Source of the DNA: Turneriella sp.
Lineage (GTDB): Bacteria > Spirochaetota > Leptospiria > Turneriellales > Turneriellaceae
DNA length: 64,000 nt
Direction of reading: 5' to 3'
NCBI GenBank assembly: GCA_019186965.1
Contig: JABARV010000017.1
Coordinates: 124,001 to 188,000, forward strand
The first letter of the stretch is position 1. Every line of letters begins with the position of its first letter. A model generated the notes under the pieces. The model did not search any database and was not told the DNA's origin. It worked only from the letters and a program-made list of their open reading frames with translations. Both the position numbers and the translations under genes were made by a program. This document shows, one piece after another, positions 43,164-52,506 of this stretch.

Positions 43164-44216
43164 ATGAAAGCAGAAAAAGAAACGCAGCAAATTAGCGCAC
43201 AAATCGCTTCTGGCGTTCTTAAGGCGTATAAACCATCTTCTTCTGTGTTAAGTAAAATTGCATCGCTCATTAAAAAGCATAATAAATTTTTACTGACGAC
43301 GCATGTCTCTGCAGATGCGGATGGCTTGGGGAGCCAAATTGGTTTTTACTACCTTCTTAAAGCGCTTAAAAAAGACGTAAAAATTTTAAACAACGAACCT
43401 GTGCCTGAGTTCCTTTCTCCTTTTATTCCTTTAGGGCTTGTCGAATATTTAGGGGAGGGTGGGCTTTCCCCTGAAAAGGCAGAAAAATTTGCGCAAGGAC
43501 GGTTTGTATTTATTCTCGATTCTTCCGAACCCTTGCGTAGCGACAAGGTGGGAGCGCTTTTTACGAAAATGAATCTTGCGTGGGCAACAATTGACCACCA
43601 CGTACTGCCGGATAAAGAAGAATTTTGTGTCGATCCCACCTACGCTGCAACAGCTGAGCTAATTTGGGATCTCTATAAATACCTTAAAATTAAAATTACG
43701 CCTAAAGCCGCTCTAGCGCTTTACGCAGGGCTTGTCGCAGATTCTGGAAATTTTCGTTATCCAAAAACTTCGTTGCGCACGCACCTTGCCGCAGGCGATC
43801 TTATCGGCTATGGCATCCATTCCGATTTTGTATTTCGAGCCATTTACGAAGCGCATCCCCTCGACCGCTTAAAACTCATGGCGCGGCTTTTACCTAAAGT
43901 AGAAATTCTTCCTAATAAAGTCGCGCTACTTGTAGTTACCCAACAAGACCTCGAAGGATTGGCATTGGAAGATAGCGGAACCGAAGGGGTTGTCAATTAT
44001 CTTCTTGCACACAAAGGGCTTCGGGTAGCTGCGCTTCTTAAAGAAAGTGAAGAGGGATTTCTTAAAGCGTCTTTGCGTTCTATTGGAGATGTCGATGTCG
44101 CCTCTGTCGCAAAAAAATTTGGCGGTGGCGGGCACAAAAACGCGGCGGGGTTAAAAATGCGTGAGCTTTTTCAAGATGCACAAAAAAAGGTAATTGCAGC
44201 GTTAAAAGAAATTTAA
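43164..44216 (+). CDS. nrnA: DHH/DHHA1 phosphoesterase, NrnA-like oligoribonuclease
   Basis: NrnA-type enzymes degrade nanoRNAs and pAp or cyclic dinucleotide products. The DHH domain shows LLTTHVSADADGLGSQIGFYYLL (metal-binding D-A-D), IDSSE-like ILDSSEP and IDHHVLPD. LYAGLVADSGNFRY supplies another Asp. The DHHA1 domain ends with KFGGGGHKNAAGLKM. Length is 350 residues with an N-terminal extension of about 35. It starts 3 bp after the upstream lipoprotein gene and is convergent with the XPB-N-like gene, with only 2 bp between stops. Confidence 0.9.
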   Translation: MKAEKETQQISAQIASGVLKAYKPSSSVLSKIASLIKKHNKFLLTTHVSADADGLGSQIGFYYLLKALKKDVKILNNEPVPEFLSPFIPLGLVEYLGEGGLSPEKAEKFAQGRFVFILDSSEPLRSDKVGALFTKMNLAWATIDHHVLPDKEEFCVDPTYAATAELIWDLYKYLKIKITPKAALALYAGLVADSGNFRYPKTSLRTHLAAGDLIGYGIHSDFVFRAIYEAHPLDRLKLMARLLPKVEILPNKVALLVVTQQDLEGLALEDSGTEGVVNYLLAHKGLRVAALLKESEEGFLKASLRSIGDVDVASVAKKFGGGGHKNAAGLKMRELFQDAQKKVIAALKEI

Positions 44217-44218
44217 TT

Positions 44219-46285
44219 TTACCGGATAAGCTTCACAATCATCTCGAGCTTTTCAGCGGCGTCCATAACTTCTTGAACCTTACTTTTGAAAATTACCAGT
44301 GCGGTATCGGAAATTTCTTTTTTGACAATTTTTTTACCGCGTATTTGCCCCAAAAGGGCTTCTGTAAGCTTTGGGTCGGATGTTTCTAAAAGGACTATAC
44401 TTTCTTCGATGATGACAATCGGCAGGTCGCGGCTCCACTCGGTGAGGTTAAAGTCGAGCGCTTGTGGAATTCCACTTTTGGTTGTACGCGTAAGGAGTGC
44501 TTTAAAGCTCTCTATAGAATTTCCAAGCATAACGCCTGTTTGCACCGACTCTTTATTAAGCTGAAAATTAAATACTTTGTCGAATTCCTTAAGCTCCGCA
44601 AAAGATTTTAACAGGTGTAAATCGTGTAACGACATTTTCTCTGGAAGCGCAACGAGAGTACCATCGGGGTTAAGGATAATTGCACCGGCGCCGCTTTCAA
44701 TGGGAAGTTTTGCATCGTGGAGGAAATGGTTTCCAAGTTGGCTCACCGTGACAAAGCGTTTGGGGTATTCGACGCTCAGCATTCCCATGAGGTACATATA
44801 AATCATCGCGGAGACAATCATCGAGCGTTGCTCCAAATACGCGTTTTTAAAATCGCGCACCTTAAACCCTGGCATCATGATAACACGCGAACGTATTAGC
44901 TCAGCTAAAATAACTTTGACGAACATTCCGTTATTATTTTCAATAAGTTTAACGCAGGTATCAATCATCGGCATCTTAAAAAAGGGCAGGTCGACAGGAA
45001 GAAATACTTCGTCGCCAACCATACGTTTATCTGCTGCTTCGAGAATTTTACTAAAAAGGTCGCGTAAAAGCTCCGCAGGCTCTCTTTTTAAGAAGTCTTC
45101 GTAATTTTCGATGAGAACGACGTTTTCGTCGCGTAAATCGACAAGCTCAAAAAGCCGTAAAAGCGGTAGAATAATTTCGATTTGGTGCATTTGGCTTTTT
45201 TCTGAAAAAAGATTGATGTCGATATCGATAAGCGATGCTTCGGAGCGCTTCATGTCGGCTTGCCGCAATTTTTCTGACTGCGAAAGTGTGAGTCCTTTGT
45301 TTGATATAAAAAGCAATAGCTTTTTAAGGTTTAAGAGGAAATCAAACCCGTTTTCAATCGTACGCTCTGAAAGTTCTTTAACATCGTTACGTATGGGGAA
45401 AAGCGGAGTTTTTTTTAAGTAATTAAAAAGTTCTATGGGAATCACGAGAATGCGTACGAAACGGTCGTCGATAAAATAGATGTCTTTAAGGATTTGGAAT
45501 GCATCTAACCGGCGGATTGTTTTTTCTAACGGAAGTTTTTGTTCGTCTATTATAATACGCGCCGCATTAACTTCTATAATGCCACCGTTTGTAAAAGCCT
45601 CGTCGACAAGAGTCATTTCACCTTGGCTTAACGTCGCGAGGGTTTTCGCAAGAGTTTCGTCTTTGTACGCCTTTTCTGCGTATTCACGTGGTTTTTTACC
45701 CTTGCCGCCCAAGAGCGCAAGGTATTTAGTGTCATGGTCTTCGGGGCTTGTTTGCTCAACCTCGCGTCGGATGCTAATTTGGAATTTTTCTCCACGCGGG
45801 TTACCGTCTGTAGAAACAAGCCGGCGGAATTCATCGAACGGTATGTATTTATCTAAGTTGCGGGTAATGCGTTCGCGGTTCTTTTTTTGGTAAAGCAGCA
45901 TTATGTGCTTTAAAACCGCAAGTTCTTTTTCAACGTTAATGGGTTGCAACTGAATTTTACGGCTAATTTCACCTAGGGTTAAAATTTGTTTACTGTTGAG
46001 GACTACCGAATAGATTTTTACTTGAAGGGGAGTAAGTTTTTCAAGAACGGTTTTTAAATGGTATGGATCGACAAAGGTTTTTGCAAGTAGCTGGACGAGC
46101 GCTTTTTTTTCCCCGGGGGGTTTAACAATAGACCAAACCTCCGCGACCTTGAGTAGCTGTTCTTTTTCCAGTTTACCAAGTTCTTCGAGTAGCACAGACG
46201 GGTATTGCAAAGATTCGACACACTTTGTAAAATTGTTTATTGTTTTTGGTAATACCTTTTGAAAAAATAATCCTTGTCGGGTCAA
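44219..46285 (-). CDS. Stand-alone XPB/Ssl2 N-terminal-domain-like protein (Helicase_C_3)
   Basis: The 688-residue protein has repeated winged-helix-like stretches (ILTLGEISRKIQLQPINVEKELAVLKHI, TPLQVKIYSVVLNSKQ) and ends with AGAIILNPDGTLVALPE and SKSGIPQ-style segments. The phrases II-NPDGTL and LLTRTTKSGIPQALDFNLTEW are typical of the PF13625 region that precedes XPB helicases in bacteria and archaea. There is no Walker motif, so it is not itself a helicase. The start is TTG. It is divergent from pssA. A role in repair or transcription with an XPB-like motor elsewhere is inferred. Confidence 0.65.
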   Translation of the reverse strand: MTRQGLFFQKVLPKTINNFTKCVESLQYPSVLLEELGKLEKEQLLKVAEVWSIVKPPGEKKALVQLLAKTFVDPYHLKTVLEKLTPLQVKIYSVVLNSKQILTLGEISRKIQLQPINVEKELAVLKHIMLLYQKKNRERITRNLDKYIPFDEFRRLVSTDGNPRGEKFQISIRREVEQTSPEDHDTKYLALLGGKGKKPREYAEKAYKDETLAKTLATLSQGEMTLVDEAFTNGGIIEVNAARIIIDEQKLPLEKTIRRLDAFQILKDIYFIDDRFVRILVIPIELFNYLKKTPLFPIRNDVKELSERTIENGFDFLLNLKKLLLFISNKGLTLSQSEKLRQADMKRSEASLIDIDINLFSEKSQMHQIEIILPLLRLFELVDLRDENVVLIENYEDFLKREPAELLRDLFSKILEAADKRMVGDEVFLPVDLPFFKMPMIDTCVKLIENNNGMFVKVILAELIRSRVIMMPGFKVRDFKNAYLEQRSMIVSAMIYMYLMGMLSVEYPKRFVTVSQLGNHFLHDAKLPIESGAGAIILNPDGTLVALPEKMSLHDLHLLKSFAELKEFDKVFNFQLNKESVQTGVMLGNSIESFKALLTRTTKSGIPQALDFNLTEWSRDLPIVIIEESIVLLETSDPKLTEALLGQIRGKKIVKKEISDTALVIFKSKVQEVMDAAEKLEMIVKLIR

Positions 46286-46311
46286 GGCAATGTCCTGATT
46301 GTAATCTAAGA

Positions 46312-47079
46312 ATGTGGCGCTCTTTTATACCCAACGCGTTTTCGATGGGTAACCTGTCTTTTGGCTTTTTTTCTATAATAATCGCCTCCAAAGCGAGCGG
46401 GCACAACGCGGATAACTACTATTTTTTTATTGCAGCGGGTTTGTGCATCATGATTGCCGCAATCTTCGACGGTTTAGACGGCCCAATGGCGCGGCTTTTT
46501 AAGTCGCAAAGCCAATTAGGCGAACAACTCGATTCTCTCGCCGATTTAACGACATTTGGGCTTGCTCCGGGTTTTTTAATGTACAAAATTTATTTATTCG
46601 ACCTTGTACTTCCTAAAGCTTCGTTAGGCACCCCATGGGACATACCCGTGGGAATGGCGCTTGCCGCAGTTTTTCCTTTGACGGCAGCTTTCCGTTTGGC
46701 GCGTTTTAACATTGCACACGACTCTGCGTCGTTTGTTGGTCTGCCTTCTCCGGTTGCAGGGTTAGTTATTGCGTTTATTCCCATTTACAACAGCAATACG
46801 GATTATATTGCACGCCCTTTTGCAATAGGTATTTTTCTTACAATTGCGTTCTTGATGGTTAGTAATATCCGGTACTCAAAACCACAGGCGCGTATTAAAC
46901 GGCATTTTACTGTACTTAGGCTATTGGGTTTTATCGCAATTATATCTGTACTTATTTACCGATTTAACCTTTACTATGTTGTCTTTGGTGTCGTTATGTT
47001 ATATATAGTTTCTGGGTTGTTTGCTATGGCAATCCACCTGGTGCAAAAATTACGGTACATAATTACAGCTGAGGAATAA
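46312..47079 (+). CDS. pssA: CDP-diacylglycerol-serine O-phosphatidyltransferase
   Basis: The 255-residue membrane enzyme makes phosphatidylserine. The CDP-alcohol phosphotransferase motif is complete: FDGLDGPMARLFKSQSQLGEQLDSLAD, that is DGxxAR-x8-G-x3-D-x3-D. About seven hydrophobic segments follow. The open frame extends back to 46240, but ATG 46312 (WRSFIPNAFSMGNLSFG) matches the usual start of the family. It is 1 bp from the next gene and may be co-transcribed with it. Confidence 0.93.
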   Translation: MWRSFIPNAFSMGNLSFGFFSIIIASKASGHNADNYYFFIAAGLCIMIAAIFDGLDGPMARLFKSQSQLGEQLDSLADLTTFGLAPGFLMYKIYLFDLVLPKASLGTPWDIPVGMALAAVFPLTAAFRLARFNIAHDSASFVGLPSPVAGLVIAFIPIYNSNTDYIARPFAIGIFLTIAFLMVSNIRYSKPQARIKRHFTVLRLLGFIAIISVLIYRFNLYYVVFGVVMLYIVSGLFAMAIHLVQKLRYIITAEE

Positions 47080-47080
47080 A

Positions 47081-47962
47081 ATGTTTTCAATTTCAAAAAC
47101 ACCAAATTTGAAACACCGTTGGCTAATAATTTTTTTAGGTGGATTTCTTCTTTTACCTCCTCTTTGGAGCGCAGATACGGAAGCCCCCCAAGCTACAGAA
47201 GAAGTAAAACCTATTTCTAACGAAACAAGCGATGAACCTATAAATAAAGACACACAAGAGAACACCGAAAGCACCGCCGAACCCCAAAAAGAAAAAAGCA
47301 CTCCTGCCGTTGAAAAACCTACAAAAAATTCGGCAAAAGAAGTCGACCCTAAAAAAGACGATAAGAGAAAAAAGCATGTTATAAAGCTTGCCGAAGACCA
47401 AGAGGAAGCGCCGCCTCCCGAGAAAGATCCCCGTACATACGAACTTAAAAACCGCCGCATGCTCGACGACTATACAGTTATGGAAAGGCGTCCTTACGAC
47501 CGTGGAGAACACATTCTTATCGCAGCGCTTATGGGGGCAATTGGTGGCGGCTTTGTTGGCGGGATGGTTGGCCTTTCTGGATACGATAAAAACGACGAAG
47601 TAAAAACACAAGAGGCATTATACACGTTTGGTGGTATTGGAGCAGGCGTTGGAGTTCTTGCAGGCGTTACCACAACCTTTTTTGAACGGGGTAAAATTGA
47701 ACAGTTCGCTATTGGAAGGTTTCTCTTAAAGTATTCGTGGTACGGTGCACTTGGCGGCGCCCTTATAGGTGGTGGTATTGGACTAATCCCGTACGCATCG
47801 AGCGGCGATTACGGGGATATTTTGCATTTTGCCGGTTACGGTGCAGGAGTAGGCCTTCTTGCGGGGATTACCTTGTTCTTTGTAGATTTACCCGACCAGC
47901 TTCGGCTTTATACATACCAACGCGGCGACCAAAGCGGTGTAGTGTTGGCGCTTAACTTTTAA
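47081..47962 (+). CDS. Exported glycine-zipper protein of unknown function
   Basis: The 293-residue product has a signal or anchor (WLIIFLGGFLLLPPLWSA), an acidic low-complexity stretch (about 35-110, rich in Glu, Lys, Thr, Pro), then several glycine-rich helices: LMGAIGGGFVGGMVGLSG, GGIGAGVGVLAGVTTTFF, GALGGALIGGGIGLIPYA and GYGAGVGLLAGITLFF. Such glycine-zipper helices pack in membranes and oligomers. I do not recognise the family. It starts one base after pssA and is convergent with fliR, 5 bp away. Confidence 0.6.
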   Translation: MFSISKTPNLKHRWLIIFLGGFLLLPPLWSADTEAPQATEEVKPISNETSDEPINKDTQENTESTAEPQKEKSTPAVEKPTKNSAKEVDPKKDDKRKKHVIKLAEDQEEAPPPEKDPRTYELKNRRMLDDYTVMERRPYDRGEHILIAALMGAIGGGFVGGMVGLSGYDKNDEVKTQEALYTFGGIGAGVGVLAGVTTTFFERGKIEQFAIGRFLLKYSWYGALGGALIGGGIGLIPYASSGDYGDILHFAGYGAGVGLLAGITLFFVDLPDQLRLYTYQRGDQSGVVLALNF

Positions 47963-47967
47963 AATTT

Positions 47968-48774
47968 TTAACGCCACGCTTTAATCAGCGAATCAAGAAT
48001 TGATAAAGAACGATCCATTTCTGCAAACATTGTTCCGACGATAATTGGCGCTAGCGCCGCAAGCATTAAAAACCCAATAACAATTTTTGCAGAAAACCCC
48101 AAAACTAACATATTCATTTGTGGCGCTGCTTTGGAAAGAATTCCTAAAGTGATGGAAACCAAAAGAAGCACCCCCATAATAGGAAGTGCTATCTTGAGCG
48201 CCGAGATAAACATTCCACCCGACAAAAGCGCGAAGTATTTAAAAAGGTGGTTGTGCGTTACCCCCTGCTTAAGGAACGAGTACCCCAAATGCGGTACACG
48301 CTCCACCGAAAAAGCAAGGGCTTGTATAAGATACATATACGCGCCGCTTACAAAAAAAACGAAGAGGGCGACCAAGTTTTTAAAGGTACCAATAAGCGGC
48401 ATTGAAACTTGCGAAAGGGGGTCTAACACCTCGCTAATTCCAAAACCCATTTGTACCGAAAAAAACTCTCCCGCAAGCTGGTACGCTGCAAAAAGAAACT
48501 GCATAATTATCCCAACAAAAATACCGATGAGCGCTTGTTCAAACACAAGCATTATGTACGAGTTACGTAGCGCCTCGCTAAAATCGGTGGGCATTTGCGC
48601 TACAGGGGTAATTATTCCTGCAGCAAGAAACGCAAAAGCAAAACGGGAGAAAAAAGGGAGTGAATCGCCTGCAAACCCCGGCGCAACGGAAAACATCGCC
48701 AAAAAACGCGCGAAAATAAGAGTAAATAGCTGGAACTGGTCGCCAATAATTTCCACAGATTTAATGCTTACCAA
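47968..48774 (-). CDS. fliR: Flagellar export gate protein FliR
   Basis: FliR is part of the FliP5Q4R1 gate of the flagellar type III secretion system in the inner membrane. The 268-residue chain has about six membrane helices, including FTLIFARFLAMFSVAPGFAGDSLPFFSRFAFAF and AYQLAGEFFSVQMGFGISEVLDPLSQVSMPLIGTFKNLVALFVFF, with the conserved QMGFG and LDP motif. Its start lies within fliQ (14 bp overlap), so the two are coupled. flhB or fliP are not next to it, unlike most flagellar loci. Confidence 0.94.
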   Translation of the reverse strand: MVSIKSVEIIGDQFQLFTLIFARFLAMFSVAPGFAGDSLPFFSRFAFAFLAAGIITPVAQMPTDFSEALRNSYIMLVFEQALIGIFVGIIMQFLFAAYQLAGEFFSVQMGFGISEVLDPLSQVSMPLIGTFKNLVALFVFFVSGAYMYLIQALAFSVERVPHLGYSFLKQGVTHNHLFKYFALLSGGMFISALKIALPIMGVLLLVSITLGILSKAAPQMNMLVLGFSAKIVIGFLMLAALAPIIVGTMFAEMDRSLSILDSLIKAWR

Positions 48775-49039
48775 TAAGCTGCATCAAGCTACGTGTATAG
48801 TCGCTAATACTGTGGATCATCCAAGATGCAAAAAAGAGAAGAACAACAAGAACTGCAACAAGTTTAGGAACAAAAGTAAGCGTTTGTTCTTGGATACTTG
48901 TTGTTGTCTGGATGATACTAATAATAAGCCCCACAAGAAGCGAAACAATGAGCGCAGGGGCGCTCAGTTTAATCGTTAGCCAAACGGCGTCTCGCATCAT
49001 GCTTATGACATCCGCTTCGTTCATAGAATAATGCGACAT
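48761..49039 (-). CDS. fliQ: Flagellar export gate protein FliQ
   Basis: The short two-helix protein reads AVWLTIKLSAPALIVSLLVGLIISIIQTTTSIQEQTLTFVPKLVAVLVVLLF, the usual FliQ signature including the conserved Q-x-Q-E-Q-T-L. An internal ATG at 49024 (MNEADVISMMRDA) gives the standard 87-residue length and may be the true start. It overlaps fliR and is divergent from ctpA, about 90 bp away. Confidence 0.94.
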   Translation of the reverse strand: MSHYSMNEADVISMMRDAVWLTIKLSAPALIVSLLVGLIISIIQTTTSIQEQTLTFVPKLVAVLVVLLFFASWMIHSISDYTRSLMQLIGKH

Positions 49040-49126
49040 AATGTAGATGCGCTGTCAATCGCTTCCTGAAAATTGTAAAGTGGTTGACCGATAATCCAAA
49101 GAACCGATGCCAACCTTGAATCTCTC

Positions 49127-50515
49127 ATGAATACGAATACCACATCGGCGAAAGGTGCTCGCCGTAAAAAAATCCTCGGCCTTATTTGCTGTCTTGTAAT
49201 TTTCACCGCGGCAACTGCAAGCCAAATGGATGCATCGCCGAAAAAAGAAATTTCAGACGAAGGTTTAACAGAACTCTTTAACGCAGCGCTCTTCCATGTC
49301 CAAGGGGACTATGTCGACGAGGTCTCAAGGCAAACCCTCATTTTCGGAGCGATTCGCGGAATGCTTAGCTCCTTAGACGACGCGCATACACGTTTCATGA
49401 CCCCCGATGAAACAAACGAGCTACAAACAGAAATGCGCGGTAATTTTGGGGGATTGGGTATTGAAATTTCCCAGCGCGACAACGTGCTCACTGTAGTTTC
49501 TCCTATAGACGACACCCCTGCGATGCGGGCAGGGATCCGCCCAAACGATAAAATTGTCGAAATTGATAAAAAATCAACGCGTGACCTTTCTTTAACCGAC
49601 GCCGTTAAGCTCTTACGCGGAAAACCCGGCACTTCGGTCAATATTAGCGTTGTGCGTGAAGGCGAAGACGAAGTTTTATATTTCGATTTAGTACGTGAAA
49701 TCATCAAAATTAAGGTCGTAACTTCAGAGTTTTTAGAAAAAGAAAAACTGGGTTATGTACGCCTTAAGCAATTTAACCAGACAGCAACCGAAGATTTAGC
49801 CCGTGTGATTGGGGAATTTAAAAAGAAAAAGGCGCGTGGACTTATTCTAGATTTACGCTGGAACCCAGGAGGCCTTTTAGACGCAGCACAGCGCATAAGC
49901 AACTTCTTTATTAAATCGGGCGTAATCGTCTCGACCCGTGGTCGAAAAAAAGAACTCGATAAAGTTTTTAACGCCAATCCTTCAGCGGCTATCGCCGCCG
50001 ATATTCCACTCGTTGTTCTTGCCAATGAAGGCTCGGCTTCTGCCAGTGAAATTGTAACAGGGGCAATTAAAGACCACAAACGTGGAAAATTTATCGGTGT
50101 TAAAACCTTCGGCAAAGGTTCGGTACAAAATGTAATTAGTCTGATGTACGGAACTTCGATGGCGCTTACTATCCAAAAGTACTACACACCTTCTGGTGTA
50201 TCAATCCATAAAAAAGGGATTGAACCTGATATCAAAGTGCCCGCGCTCGATTTTAATAAAGACGACAGGCGCCACTACAAAGAAATTAAAGAGAAAAAAA
50301 TACTGAGCAACTTTGTAAAAGAACATAAGCACTACAACGCTGAAACGGTTAAAAAATTCCAAAAGATGCTTGAAGACCGCGGCCTTACTTTGTCAGATTT
50401 TGCGGCCAAAAAAACGCTAAAAGACGAGTACACGAAAAATTCTCCCAGGCCAATTCTCGATATGGAGTTTGACGTCCAATTGCAGCGGGCGATTAAAGAA
50501 TTGACCAAAACATGA
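49127..50515 (+). CDS. ctpA: C-terminal processing peptidase (S41, PDZ)
   Basis: CtpA-type proteases trim or degrade periplasmic proteins. A signal or anchor segment (ILGLICCLVIFTAATAS) is followed by a PDZ domain (about 100-190: GGLGIEISQRDN, RAGIRPNDKIVEIDK). The S41 core has the serine motif GSASASEIVTGAIKDH (302-317) and the lysine in GVKTFGKGSVQ (Lys330). LDLRWNPGGLLDAA is also conserved. The length of 462 residues is normal. No obvious partner is adjacent; a STAS protein follows after 148 bp. Confidence 0.94.
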   Translation: MNTNTTSAKGARRKKILGLICCLVIFTAATASQMDASPKKEISDEGLTELFNAALFHVQGDYVDEVSRQTLIFGAIRGMLSSLDDAHTRFMTPDETNELQTEMRGNFGGLGIEISQRDNVLTVVSPIDDTPAMRAGIRPNDKIVEIDKKSTRDLSLTDAVKLLRGKPGTSVNISVVREGEDEVLYFDLVREIIKIKVVTSEFLEKEKLGYVRLKQFNQTATEDLARVIGEFKKKKARGLILDLRWNPGGLLDAAQRISNFFIKSGVIVSTRGRKKELDKVFNANPSAAIAADIPLVVLANEGSASASEIVTGAIKDHKRGKFIGVKTFGKGSVQNVISLMYGTSMALTIQKYYTPSGVSIHKKGIEPDIKVPALDFNKDDRRHYKEIKEKKILSNFVKEHKHYNAETVKKFQKMLEDRGLTLSDFAAKKTLKDEYTKNSPRPILDMEFDVQLQRAIKELTKT

Positions 50516-50663
50516 TTTATGAAGAAATTTACGTATAATATTATAGAGAAAAAAATCTGTTTTTTGATTGACGTTAAAAACAGCCTAAAAGATACGTTGC
50601 CAGTGGATTTACGGTTTGCTGGCTAAGTAAATTTACGGCTAAAAAAATCAGCGGAGCGAAAAG

Positions 50664-50999
50664 ATGGAAATCAGCCAAAGAGAAAAAGACGGGATTACAA
50701 TTCTGGATATTCAGGGGGAAATCGACCTCTACAATGCGCCAGAAATAAAAGATATAATCCAAAAACTTATTGAATCCCAAAAGTATAATGTTATCATAAA
50801 CTTAGAGAAGGTATCGTATATCGACTCATCGGGAATTGGTGCATTAATATCGAGCCTCTCTAACCTTAAAAAATACCAAGGCGGACTCAAAATAATTAAT
50901 GTTTATGCTTCGGTCAAAAAGGTGTTTGAACTTACAAAATTAACAAGTTTTTTTGAAATTTACGAATCAGAAGCGGAAGCTCTTTCAAAATTTAAATAG
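50664..50999 (+). CDS. STAS-domain anti-sigma factor antagonist-like protein
   Basis: The 111-residue protein is a single STAS domain: ITILDIQGEIDLYNAPEIKDII, the phosphorylatable-serine loop VSYIDSSGIGALISSL, and LKIINVYASVKKVFELTKL. SpoIIAA-type proteins bind anti-sigma kinases when unphosphorylated. No kinase or sigma factor is next to it. It starts with a GGAGCG Shine-Dalgarno. The LysM lipoprotein begins 72 bp later. Confidence 0.92.
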   Translation: MEISQREKDGITILDIQGEIDLYNAPEIKDIIQKLIESQKYNVIINLEKVSYIDSSGIGALISSLSNLKKYQGGLKIINVYASVKKVFELTKLTSFFEIYESEAEALSKFK

Positions 51000-51071
51000 A
51001 ATCCTATGGTATCTAACGCTCAACAAAAATTTAGTCAACGCAGTAGAAACGTCTACAAAGGAAGGAAAACT

Positions 51072-52391
51072 ATGCAGAACCACAAAAATCCCAAAAAGTA
51101 TATCTCACTCGTATTCGCCTCTCTCCTTATCTTGGCAGTGGGTTGTGGTGATCCCATTCCTATGGAAGAGATGGGGATTGCTAAGGTCGCTATTGCTCGC
51201 GCAGAGACGGTAAAAGCAAAACAGTACTCTCCACAAAATTACGAAGCTGCACAAAAAGCACTGTTGGACGCGCACGCTGCTGTAGAAAACGACAAAATGG
51301 GAGATGCAAAAGAAAAGGCCGTTGAAGCAAAAAAACTCGCCGATGCCGCGTACGACGAAGCAGCACCCAAACTTGCACAAGACACCCGTGCGGAAGCTGA
51401 AAAAGCTATCCAAGCCGCAGTTGAAGCAAACGCAGAGCAATTTGCACCAGAAGATTTAGCAGCGTCAAGGACAACGCTCGTCGAAGGCGATAAATTTTAC
51501 GATACAAAAGACTATTTAAGCTCGTACCACCTTTTCGAAGAGTCGCGTGAAAAAGCAAAACGTGCTTTAACGACATCCGAAGCGTATGTCGAAACAATGC
51601 GCCGCGAACTTACCGAGGTAGACGACACTATAGCGGCCGCAATACAGGCTGGAGCAGAAACGAGTGCACCAGATACTTTACAAAAAGCTAAAACAGAAGC
51701 AGGGCATGCACGCGGTGATTTAGAAAACAAAAAATTAAAGTCTGCGTACACAAATTTAGAAGCTGCGAAGGTGTCTTCTCGCGAAGCGTTGCAAATTGCG
51801 CAAAAACAGCGTGCACAAGAACTTCTTTTGCAAGCAGAGCGTGATGTTGCAGCTGCCGAAGCTAAATTAAACGCATTAAAAGAAAACGCTAATAATCCCA
51901 AAGGGCAGGCGGCGTTGGCATCTTCAGAAGAAGCCCAACAGGCATTGCAAGGTGCAGACGATAACTTAACGGCAGCAAAAGAAGCATTGGCAGCAGCGCA
52001 CGAAGCAGATCGCAACCAAGCTTATGCAGAGGCAGGAACCCAAGCAGAAGAAGCTAGCCGCCTTTCAAAAATTATGGCCGATTCATTGTCTGGAACAGAA
52101 GTGCTGCTTTCTCAAGGTAAAGATAGCGATGCAACAAAAGACGAAGATACGCGGGCTACAAAAGGTACAACTGATGCAAAGGATAGAAAGGGTTGGAAAA
52201 CCTATAAAGTCCGTTATATTCCAGAAAATCGTGATTGCCTTTGGAAAATAGCAGGGTATAAAAAAATCTATAATAATGCACGCCTTTGGCCAAAAATTTA
52301 CCGTGCAAACAAGAGCCAAATAAAAAATCCTGACCTCATTTATCCAGGCCAAGTTTTCAAAATTCCACCTAAAAAATCAAAAGGAGATTAA
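51072..52391 (+). CDS. Lipoprotein with DUF4398-like helical region and C-terminal LysM
   Basis: The start at 51072 has AAGGAAGG ahead of it; an in-frame ATG at 51006 has none. The signal ends in LILAVGC. The mature chain begins with repeats of the DUF4398 type (IARAETVKAKQYSPQNYEAAQKALLDAHAAVENDK), continuing as a long Ala/Glu/Lys-rich helical region. It ends in a LysM-like domain (YKVRYIPENRDCLWKIAGYKKIYNNARLWPKIYRANKSQIKNPDLIYPGQVFKIP, given by its position at about residues 380-432). It would tether the outer or inner membrane to peptidoglycan. The structured region before rho follows. Confidence 0.85.
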   Translation: MQNHKNPKKYISLVFASLLILAVGCGDPIPMEEMGIAKVAIARAETVKAKQYSPQNYEAAQKALLDAHAAVENDKMGDAKEKAVEAKKLADAAYDEAAPKLAQDTRAEAEKAIQAAVEANAEQFAPEDLAASRTTLVEGDKFYDTKDYLSSYHLFEESREKAKRALTTSEAYVETMRRELTEVDDTIAAAIQAGAETSAPDTLQKAKTEAGHARGDLENKKLKSAYTNLEAAKVSSREALQIAQKQRAQELLLQAERDVAAAEAKLNALKENANNPKGQAALASSEEAQQALQGADDNLTAAKEALAAAHEADRNQAYAEAGTQAEEASRLSKIMADSLSGTEVLLSQGKDSDATKDEDTRATKGTTDAKDRKGWKTYKVRYIPENRDCLWKIAGYKKIYNNARLWPKIYRANKSQIKNPDLIYPGQVFKIPPKKSKGD

Positions 52392-52415
52392 ATAATCGAT
52401 TAAAACAAGGGAAAC

Positions 52416-52506
52416 GCCTAAAAAGATTAAAATCCATCGTACTTAATAGTTGCGAAAGATGCCTTAATCTTTTAGGCTACTAAAAACTACATGAATAGTT
52501 TTTTAG
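52416..52506 (+). promoter_or_regulatory. Two adjacent hairpins in the 318-bp gap before rho
   Basis: The gap 52392-52709 holds no gene. Hairpin 1 pairs GCCTAAAAAGATTAA (52416-52430) with TTAATCTTTTAGGC (52464-52477), 14 bp with one bulged A. Hairpin 2 pairs CTAAAAACTA (52480-52489) with TAGTTTTTTAG (52496-52506), again with a one-base bulge, and contains a T6 run. Together they could end the lipoprotein message or act as a rho leader; rho is autoregulated in other bacteria. The remaining 200 bp are AT-rich with nothing recognisable. Confidence 0.5.

Noticed and set aside
49028-49055. Promoter for fliQ (TTGACA with CATTAT)
   Set aside because: The spacer is 19 bp and the -10 would lie inside the coding start for either possible ATG.
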